DNA of 64,000 nucleotides, from positions 39,766,136 to 39,830,135 of the forward strand of contig OX328123.1 of the NCBI GenBank assembly GCA_946811695.1. The letters run 5' to 3'. The translations under genes were made by a program, and so were the position numbers. Numbering within the stretch: the stretch's first letter is position 1; the number at the start of each line of letters is the position of its first letter. Source of the stretch: Gonocerus acuteangulatus. Lineage: Eukaryota; Arthropoda; Insecta; Hemiptera; Coreidae. This document shows positions 56,413 to 64,000 of the stretch, one piece after another. The notes below the pieces were generated by a model. The model was not told where the DNA came from, made no database searches, and saw only the letters and a list, made by a program, of their open reading frames with translations.

Positions 56413-56644
56413 CTTAATAAAACTACATTTTTATAAGAAAATGAGTTTTATTGTTTGCCGACGCTTCGGCTTGAAATACAACCCTTCAACAGAGCTGAAA
56501 CATAAGGCAGAGTTAATACTAATATATATACAAAAGAAACCTCAAAAACTGAGAATTATACTTGGAAAAGGGTGAATGATAGAATTGCTAAACGTCGGCA
56601 CATAATAAAACGCATTTTCTTATAAAAAATGTAATTTTATTAAG
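56413..56644. repeat. Inverted pair of Penelope-like ends
   Basis: Left cttaataaaactacattttt, then ataagaaaatgagttttatt, then gtttgccgacg, is the reverse complement of right cgtcggcacataataaaacg, then cattttcttataaaaaatgt, then aattttattaag. On the minus strand the left part continues into gccgaagcgtcggc and upstream ctgttgaagggttg. That has the order of a hammerhead-associated Penelope-like end, with core A6 replaced by U. It is the second inverted pair of this kind outside the large palindrome. Confidence 0.6.
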
Positions 56645-57521
56645 ATATTTTTATAGAAAATATTAAATTCGTAGAATTTTTTATAATTAGTTACGGTTCC
56701 GAGTCATTTAAAATGAATGTATTTTTTTAAGGTTTAGTAGAGCTTCTGGGATTTATTTCATGTAGAAATAAGTAGTAGGCTCTTACGAAGACAGTGAATA
56801 TGCAGTAATGGTTCAATAAGTTCAAGGACTCCTCAGCAATCAACACGTGGTAAAAAATACCAATAACGATTTTTGTATAACTATTATTTAAGTAACAGTG
56901 GGCAAAGAAAAACTCCCAGAGAATTCAATAGATGTTCATACCTCGGCTATTAAAGAAAGATCAGACAATTTAAGCTCATCACCCAACAATGTTCGCTTTT
57001 ACTATAATTTCATCCGTCAGTTCATTGTTCCTTTGTTATTGTCCACTTCAATTCTAATAACTATCCTTATTTACTTGAGCTCCTTCGGAAGGTAGTTCAG
57101 TGTTACGAAGTACCGTTGTTAAGAGGCGGTCAAAGCATCTGCTGCCCCATATGCTTGGGGGGGGGGGGGGTTGGCTCTGATCCACAGTCAAATCATATGT
57201 TGTAGGAGAAGCTGAGGATAGGACAAAAGGAAGAGACCGCTGGCCAAATGTCAAGATGTTCCAACCATGATTTACCGCAAGACAGGTGTCAGATCTAGCC
57301 CAACAGCTATAGCGGCATTCTATTGGTAGGAATTACTAGCGACCACTTGGTGGAATTCTGGAAGAACAAGTCCCTTCAACAATCTGGCTGATGAGAAATT
57401 CTTTTTCGTACTAAATAATTTTTCATGTGATCACATAAAAATAATACTTCCTCTGAAGTCTGTATGTACTTTCTACAATTTAAATCTTGAATATTACACG
57501 CTCAATGAATCTAAACGTCCA
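56645..57521. other. Intergenic DNA
   Basis: Open frames at 56898-57095 and 57054-57254 (minus) have no family motif. A G12 run is at about 57159-57170. Confidence 0.4.
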
Positions 57522-57773
57522 ACTCACCGCAGTGGCGTATAATTTCGGAGGGGGGCTAGGAGAATTAGGGTAGTATGGAATACTAACAATCCAGAACTTG
57601 GAATTGTTAGCCAAATAAAACGCTATGACGCCCAAAAAAGGTATGTTTTCTGAACAAAGTGATCTTATTTTATTGGGGTTTAAGGTTTTTGTGACACATT
57701 TTTACCGAAAAACCAAAATGTCGGGAGGCTGCAGCCCCCTCACGCACCCCTTTTATACACCCATGACTCACAG
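57522..57773 (+). mobile_element. hAT-like MITE, copy 3, with 8-bp target duplication
   Basis: The element 57530-57765 starts cagtggcgtataatttcgga and ends gctgcagccccctcacgcac, then cccttttatacacccatg. It is flanked by ACTCACCG (57522-57529) and ACTCACAG (57766-57773), an 8-bp duplication with one mismatch, as expected for hAT. The flanks join into gtcc-aactcacaggaat, the terminal motif of the CAGGARCTGC family, so the MITE inserted into that repeat. Confidence 0.85.
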
Positions 57774-58085
57774 GAATCACATCATCGTAGCGTGGTTCCT
57801 TGTAACGCTTATACATGATTAGAATAGCTTAGACTGAAACGAGACCTACGCTTTCGAAACTTTGAGCACCCTTTTCCGAGACCGATTAATATACAAAAGT
57901 ACGCCTAAACTTTATTTTAGAGTAATTATTAGGCCTTTGAATAATTATGTTCCACCTACCATAATTTCACAACCATTTTCGAGATCACAGCCAATTTCGA
58001 GAGTCCAAAACTGCTCTTACCTGCTAATAAATTACATTTTAGCTTTGAAGACTGTAGAAGATAAAAACATTTTAAGCCAGTTTTA
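57766..58085 (+). repeat. CAGGARCTGC-family repeat, internal part
   Basis: actcacaggaatcacatcat, then cgtagcgtggttcc, then sequence parallel to 27533-27870 (RPLNNYVPPTIISQPFS in translation versus RPFNDYLQLTTISQPFS). This shared frame is the only sign of coding content in the family. Confidence 0.5.
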
Positions 58086-59066
58086 AGGGTTTGAAATGCG
58101 TAACCTTTCTTGAAACGTAGGAAGAAACCCCCCCTGAAACTATTTACTAAAGTTCCGTTCGTACAGAAAAGGATTTTACATTCAAGTTAATTGAATTAGA
58201 CATTGCAGTAGACATCCGTCTTAATCTTAAGGATTTATGAGATGATTCCTAGTTTCTAGCAATTATTAACACATTTGAGCGTCTTAGACTCTTACTGAGT
58301 ATTATTACTACCATTCCACCAGCTCTAGGTCCAAACCTTTACAATTTACGGATATTCTCATCGTTCACGAGGCTATTTGTACTCCACTGAAAAAGAACAG
58401 TTTTCGCCTGTTCGTCAATGAGGTTAGAAGAAACGTTTATTCTCATTAATAGCACGTTATCATGCCTCCATACCAGTAAATTTAACCTTTTTTATATGTA
58501 AGTTTTTGAGATCTTACGATAATACGGATACTTTTATGCCGAATGTTTATACAAGTGCATCGAGGAAATGTTTTTTTTTAATTTTTAGACATTTTTGACT
58601 TGAACTTCAATGTTCTAAACATTACATTCAATGGCAGAATGTTTGTCGCACGACAGCTATCGGGCCGTCAAATAAATCCCAAAATATTGTGAAACATTAT
58701 TTTTGTGGATCGTAAAAGATGAAAATCATTCACAATACCAAATATTCTATTTAGTTGTGTATTTATTTATTTTTTTTTAATTTTAATAAAGTTGCTACGT
58801 TATTGAAATAGAGTGCCTTTAAAGGATGTTTTTTAATTTAAATAACTCATAAAAAGTGATTTGAACAATAATTTATGAATTAACACTTTTAGTATAATTT
58901 GGCTTCAATATTACGCTGAGTATATTCGTATCCTGCAAGAACCTCATAAACTGCCGAAATTATTAATTTTAATAATGCTAGGTTGATATTAGTGTCCGGC
59001 GCAGAAGGACATAATAATAAGTAGGTATTAGTTGTAAAGCCCTTTATAATAAGAATACAATTAATA
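58086..59066. other. AT-rich intergenic DNA
   Basis: No gene seen. Confidence 0.45.
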
Positions 59067-59470
59067 AAAGTCCGACTCGCAGGAACTGCATCATCTTAGC
59101 GCGGTTCCGTTCTTATCCCTTGTCTAATTTGGAAAGATTAAAATAGAATCAGTTATTATTTTGGTTCCACCAGTCTTGAAAGGTCTTGATTTACGATCTT
59201 ACCTGTATGGGTCGGCCAGAAAGGCCTCCGCTCAGAGGCATTTGGAAAGCATTGGGATCTCTCTCTTTGAACGCTACATTTTTAACAATAAATTGATCTT
59301 CTTATTTTACTTAATCTGTTTTATTGTCAAATACATTATCCGACTATAAGAAATTAAAAAATAACAAGGGATAAAACAAAAAGAACCGTTCGAATGAACG
59401 AAATCAATCACTGTAAAGTTTTAAGCACTTATTTCTCCGATTGACATCGCCTAATTAAAACTATCTTCAG
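59067..59470 (+). repeat. CAGGARCTGC-family repeat, start and adjoining sequence
   Basis: aaaagtccgactcgcaggaa, then ctgcatcatcttagcgcggt, then tccgttcttatcccttgtct is the cleanest copy of this terminus. A 62-codon frame at 59161-59349 has no recognised motif. Confidence 0.55.
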
Positions 59471-60023
59471 AACCTTTTTTTTAGAGCATTTAGTAAGCTT
59501 TCGAATGGTAACCTTCCGCTTCCCAAGATGGTCAACGGGTTTCGAGATACTAACGAAAGTATACAAAGTTACCAAAACTTTTCTTGTCTGTTAATAAAAT
59601 ATTTTATTCTAACCCCTCCTTTACTCCAAACGTAACCAAAATTTCAATATATTAGTGTTGATGAAATTCGAACATGCAGAAAATGTTTCAACTGAATCCC
59701 ATAATTCTAAGTACCCAAACCAAAACCGGTATTCAAAAACTATGTTTCCAATTTTCTCGAAAATGGTTAAAGCTATCGCCTTGAAAATAGTTTCATTCGT
59801 TTTCCTAGCCCAAGTAGCTAATAAAACGAGTACTTACAAGCTTATGAACTCAAAAACGTAAGCGTTACGATTTTTTTTGCGCGAATTTCACCCCAAACGC
59901 CATCTTCCAGTGGAAGGATTCTGCTGGTTAACGAACTTGACCTTTCAAATTAGACGAAAGATTTTTGTACCAAATTTCATCAAAATCGGACGATTCGTCT
60001 TCGACCTAGAGAGCGAACAGAAA

Positions 60024-60059
<36 letters not shown>
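59471..60059. repeat. Possible Helitron-like or related repeat, ending in (TA)n
   Basis: On the minus strand from the (TA)n at 60030-60059 the order is ctgttcgctctctaggtcga, then gtccgattttgatgaaattt, then ggtac. The phrasing (call, then gaccgattttgat, then aacttgg) parallels the Helitron-like fragment at 2367-2459. Overlapping short frames at 59655-59861 and 59877-60092 are not recognised proteins. Confidence 0.35.
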
Positions 60060-60061
<2 letters not shown>

Positions 60062-60157
60062 AATTTGTACCACCATCATTTTCGGTTTCTAGGGGTTCTG
60101 AAACGCAAAATTTTCTAGTCGGCACTTCTGGATTGCGTCATGAGATCAACTTGATAA

Positions 60158-60194
60158 GCGGGGTTCCTCCCTATGGGGGAGGGAGGAACCGCGC
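60158..60194. other. Strong GC-rich hairpin
   Basis: GCGGGGTTCCTCCC (60158-60171) pairs with GGGAGGAACCGCGC (60181-60194) with one mismatch around a nine-base loop. The right arm plus ctaa resembles the ggaaccgcgctaa wording of the CAGGARCTGC family, so this may be an element end. Confidence 0.6.
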
Positions 60195-61044
60195 TAAAAA
60201 GGAGACAATATATCTTACCTTTACTTAAGTCTATTTTAGTGATAAATAACTTAATTTTTAAGAATCATATAATCTATACACACTACATTGGAAAGTGGAT
60301 GACATTTACACAATAATATATTATTTCAGGCAAGGTCAAATAAAACTGTGATGACTACTTTATTGAATTGATATCTATTTTATAGCTTCGAAAATAAATT
60401 TTATTTTTCGATCATATCGGATACCACATAAGTATTTCTAGGGGTTTATGCTCACAATAGCGGCGGAGGAACCTAAAATTAAATACAGAAGTAGATAGTT
60501 GTATTAAGAGAAGAATCTCTTCTACTTCCGGTGGCGGACTTACAAGACCATTTCTATTTGGGCAACAAAATGGATTAAAAATAGACACTTTTGACGAAAA
60601 TGGTTCCATGCGATTAACATAAAAATAATTTTTAATCTAATAAGTATATTTACATACTATATAGTTTATTTATTTATTCATTAAAAAAAACTTATGACCA
60701 TATAAAAAAGCGTCTAACGTTAACTGATTCATTAATTAATAGATCTTTCAAAATTTCTGTTTTGCCTGCTAAGGGAATATTATGTTTAGGTACTAGCTGC
60801 TAACGTTTACGTCATCTTGGCTGTTTATTTGGGTTTCGTAAATAGATATTTCACTGTAAAATCTACATTACTTGCGTCATAAGTTGATTTGTTATGTCCT
60901 TCCATAAGATAAGTCTGTGGGCAGTTTAGTGTCCAGTGTGGCCTAGTAATAGGTTGTACTATTTCATCTCGACTCTTGTCTCCTTAGCTGAATGTCATTC
61001 CTTTGTTAGTATTTTTGATCGTTTGTTATTTATTGTCAGTTTAT
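60195..61044. other. AT-rich intergenic DNA
   Basis: No gene seen. Confidence 0.45.
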
Positions 61045-61049
61045 ATATG

Positions 61050-61080
<31 letters not shown>

Positions 61081-61120
61081 ATACACACACACACATATAT
61101 ATGTATATATATATTTATTG
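61045..61120. repeat. (TA)n/(CA)n microsatellite
   Basis: TA runs interrupted by a short (CA)n. Confidence 0.9.
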
Positions 61121-61375
61121 AGACACTACGCAGCTTTGTTGACAATAGCTTTACATATGGTATGATTTACATTGATAGCTGATTCATCATCTTAGATGGT
61201 TTTACATAAATAGAGTGTAAATATACTTTTACATACACAGTATAGAGCTTTAAATCTGATATAGTTTTAACGCAAGGTTATAGTTAATATTTATAATTAA
61301 CTTAACAATTTAACTTTAATTAAAGTTGCAAACTTCTTATCTTATTTACAATGCTGTGAAAAATAAAATAAAAAA

Positions 61376-61560
61376 AAAATTGCAGCAGCCCCCCGACATT
61401 TTGATTTAGTCTTGAAAACCTCAAAAATAAATCAAATAAGATCACTTAGTTCAGAAAAAATACCTTATCTGGGCGTCATAGCGTTTCATTTGGCTAACAA
61501 TTCCAAGTTCTGGATTGTTAGTAGTCCATGCCACCCTGAATCTCCCAGTGTGTATATATA
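61376..61560 (-). mobile_element. hAT-like MITE, copy 4 (minus, ends worn)
   Basis: On the minus strand: aatccagaacttggaattgt, then tagccaaatgaaacgctatg, then acgcccagataaggtatttt, and at the other end atcaaaatgtcggggggctg, then ctgcaa. The interior is almost identical to copy 3. Both termini are degraded. Confidence 0.7.
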
Positions 61561-62626
61561 GGTATTTTAAAATTTCACAATAAAAGGAACATGTGTGTTA
61601 TTAAGAGATAAATCGAGGTTTACTTGCATACAATTTTTGTTTGATTTATAATTTCACTTAACTAACATAAATGTAACACAAATTTGTGAAATAAATATTA
61701 CAATGAATCTTATATTTTCTTATCCTTAGTACGTTAAACATAATATTAAATTACTACCCCGTCCTGGTTGAAGTTTATGGAAAATGGTTTTGATATTTGT
61801 GCTGATGTAGATTTATTTCCGTAGTAAAAGTCAAAAAAAGTTGACAGTTAGTAACTGGTTTTGGCTATGACTGTATAAAGAAGTTGAGGAAAGATTTACC
61901 GCGCGGGTTTCTAAGGGAGCAGCAATTAGAAACAGCCAGGAATATAATTTGTCAGTCGGACTACTTTAAGCAGGCATTTTAATTTTTTAAACTAATGTAC
62001 CTAATTAATTAATAAGCTTAGTTAATTTCTACCAAGACTAGTGGAGTTTCATATTTCGGATTTATTCCAAAACTTAACTTCTGTATTTTATAACAAATTA
62101 ACCTACATTTACACATACACGCACGCGCACACACCCATACACCCAAAAAACACAAATAGAAGTTCGGTAGGGTGAATCAAGATTTTCGGACCACTTTTTT
62201 GTGATGACAAGGGAGATTATTTGACCTCCATTATTCTTGTAAAGGCAAAACGACATTTTTCTCTACATTAATTTTACTTCGTTAACTCAATTAAATTCTA
62301 GTAAAACTAGGGGTATGGAATTTTTCTGTTATTCAACAATTTTCATGAACCTTTTCATACCTAATTTGCGATTCATTTATACGTTTTTAAAGATATTTGA
62401 CCGTTTTTGGCCTTCCCCGAGAATTATCTAATGCCTAACATTGTTTACTGGATTATTTTTTTTTTCACGTCTTAAATATTGTCTTCTTATTATAAATTTG
62501 ATGTTATAGGGGCGTATTCAAAATCTATGCAGATCTTATATTTTAGGCTCTACTGAGTGGTCACCAACTTCCTCTTTTAAAAGGGATATCAGAGCTAAGG
62601 CATCGCGAGACAAAGTTTCATCCTCA
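61561..62626. other. AT-rich intergenic DNA
   Basis: A (CA)n-rich stretch lies at about 62112-62140. No gene seen. Confidence 0.45.
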
Positions 62627-63007
62627 GTGTTTTTATTTATGTATTGTATTATTTATTTTATTTTATTCATTTATTACTTACTCGCTTTGGCGGTACATGT
62701 ACTGGCTATATTTGATCAACGCTCTGATGTCTTCTGGCTTCAGTCTAGCGGGGATCAGCCAACAGAGGATGAGTGCTCGAAGGTTCTAAGCTCTAATAAA
62801 GCATTTAGTACTGGAGAGTGGGATGTATTTGAGCGTGATAATTACTCATTTAATAAGAAATTAATAACAAATAAAATAAAAAAAATAAAAGAAGAACCAA
62901 AAAAGAGGGGGATTGACATAGAGGGACTACTAGCTTATCTTCTGTGCATTAAGGTTGGGAGTTGTCACAATGAAACGGAATGGAGACAAATGTTTAAAAA
63001 TAATTGA
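62627..63007 (+). CDS. Unrecognised 126-codon open frame with N-terminal hydrophobic segment
   Basis: This is the longest open frame in the right third of the window that is not explained by a simple repeat. Residues 1-28 are strongly hydrophobic and would suit a signal anchor or membrane segment. Residues 30-85 are mixed and charged, with a lysine-rich stretch near 78-92. The C-terminus reads GIDIEGLLAYLLCIKVGSCH, then NETEWRQMFKNN. I recognise no family. The hydrophobic start is encoded by TTTATT-type AT-rich DNA and may be non-coding, so the real frame, if any, could begin later. No splice signals or promoter can be argued. It could be a decayed transposon ORF. Confidence 0.2.
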   Translation: MFLFMYCIIYFILFIYYLLALAVHVLAIFDQRSDVFWLQSSGDQPTEDECSKVLSSNKAFSTGEWDVFERDNYSFNKKLITNKIKKIKEEPKKRGIDIEGLLAYLLCIKVGSCHNETEWRQMFKNN

Positions 63008-63589
63008 TTACATAGTGAATCTCTTATAAAAACATTACTTCATGGTATGGTGCCTCTAAATGCACCCATGCAGTTCTCCACCCCGAAAAGTAAAAGTTTT
63101 CAGAAGCTTCTCTCTACGGCGGATGGAAAACTGCACGAACCATTGCATCACGACGAATTGCATGTGCATTATTGCACTCTTCAGCCTTCTCGCAATTATA
63201 GGCCCTAATTATCTTCGGCTTCGGATTATTAAACACACCAACTAAAAACCAAGAAGGCATATTTCTTCTTCATGGTAGGATTATGAACCGAACCAGAATA
63301 CTGTTTGCGTTTTGGAGATTATACCTAAGAAGAACGACTAGCTGGGAATTTTAAAGTTGCTAATATGTTGCGAATATAGTATAATGGACCTTACTGATAT
63401 TTCTGAATACACTCGTACTTGTAAATATACAACAAAAACTAATTAAAATAAAATCAAAGTATTAAAACTTTAAATGTTATTTAAAATAACTAAAAGTAAT
63501 AAATTTATTCTGTGTAACTTACTGTATAAAAAACAACAAGTGTTTGCTCCTTGAGATTACTTGCTTGTTGTGATATGGTAGCTTAATTC
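63008..63589. other. Intergenic DNA
   Basis: A 61-codon frame at 63060-63245 has no recognised motif. Confidence 0.4.
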
Positions 63590-63880
63590 CCAACGAACTA
63601 GAGCATTTTACTAGATTTAACCTTCTTCTTTCAAAAATAATTTTAGTTATTTGTTCTAGATTAAAAATTGCCGCTTCGAGATTATCACCCGTGAAGAAAG
63701 TGTTCCCGTTCGTCAGACTCAGCGACGTCATTGTGTTTTCGAAGAATTAAAACTTACTTTTTTGTAGTTACATTAACAAACCGTATACATTTATAAAATA
63801 AATAATTGAAAAATATTGATTTTTTTATCCATAAATGGGAGAATATGATGTTTATTTTGACCACACCTTTAATTTATCTA
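63590..63880. repeat. Dispersed repeat related to the 10.6-kb copy
   Basis: Shares attttactagatttaacctt with ttactagatttagcctt at 10620, then ttgttctagattaaaaattg, then gaagaaagtgttc, aattgaaaaatattgatttt and tttataaa, in the same order and strand as 10615-10860. The open frame on the minus strand at 63519-63731 falls inside the repeat. Confidence 0.65.
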
Positions 63881-64000
63881 AAAAAATAAAGTTTTGAAAA
63901 AAAAAGAAAAAGGAAACATTTTCTTTATATCTTTGCACGACATTTTATTCAGTAGAAAGAGCTTAAAGGGAAGAGTTTATTTGTTTTGTGTATTGAAGTA
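63881..64000. other. AT-rich sequence to window end
   Basis: Nothing recognised. Confidence 0.4.

Noticed and set aside
1..64000. CRISPR array
   Set aside because: No short, evenly spaced, identical repeats with unique spacers. The tandem repeats seen (142 bp, 301 bp, microsatellites) have no spacers, and the genome is eukaryotic.

Overview
This window looks like intergenic DNA from a large, AT-rich animal genome, most likely an arthropod and probably an insect. I infer this from the repeat classes present: tRNA- and 5S-rRNA-headed SINEs, non-LTR retrotransposon 3' ends, Tc1/mariner, pogo/Tigger and hAT-like relics, a Helitron end of the CTAG-T type, Penelope-like sequences with hammerhead-ribozyme motifs, and many long (TA)n tracts. 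I found no convincing host protein-coding gene, rRNA gene, functional tRNA gene or CRISPR array. Most short open frames run through (TA)n or poly-T tracts or lie in repeats.

Layout. 0-4.8 kb: SINE fragments, one SINE with a 9-bp target duplication, a Helitron 3' end and a 743-bp inverted-repeat element. 4.84-9.39 kb: a 4.5-kb almost perfect palindrome centred on (TA)n. Each arm carries, from outside in, a hammerhead-like ribozyme, a tRNA-SINE, a 142-bp tandem repeat and a 5S-SINE. 9.4-24 kb: a hAT-like MITE, further SINEs and dispersed repeats, and a possible THAP-like scrap. 24-31 kb: a Tigger relic joined to a LINE C-terminus, a second palindrome centred on (TA)n, a deleted Tc1-like element and another LINE C-terminus. 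32-38.4 kb: a nest of LINE parts in which two copies of an ORF1-only element with an FP25-like domain each sit just downstream of a reverse-transcriptase relic. One of these pairs is split by a fold-back Penelope-like insertion with a 14-bp target duplication. 39-64 kb: a 257-bp TA-flanked MITE, a third (TA)n-centred palindrome, more SINEs, three further hAT-like MITEs (two nested in another repeat family) and an unrecognised 126-codon frame near 62.6 kb.

The elements do not form a pathway. They are layers of insertions into one another, and the target duplications make several of the insertion orders readable. The observations most worth following are the (TA)n-centred palindromes (real, or an assembly effect of a self-complementary repeat), the complete hammerhead core in the large palindrome together with its degenerate relatives (two of them in inverted pairs), the ORF1-only retroelement, and SINEs with different RNA-gene heads that appear to share one tail. 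Identities rest on reading the sequence by eye. No database search was run.
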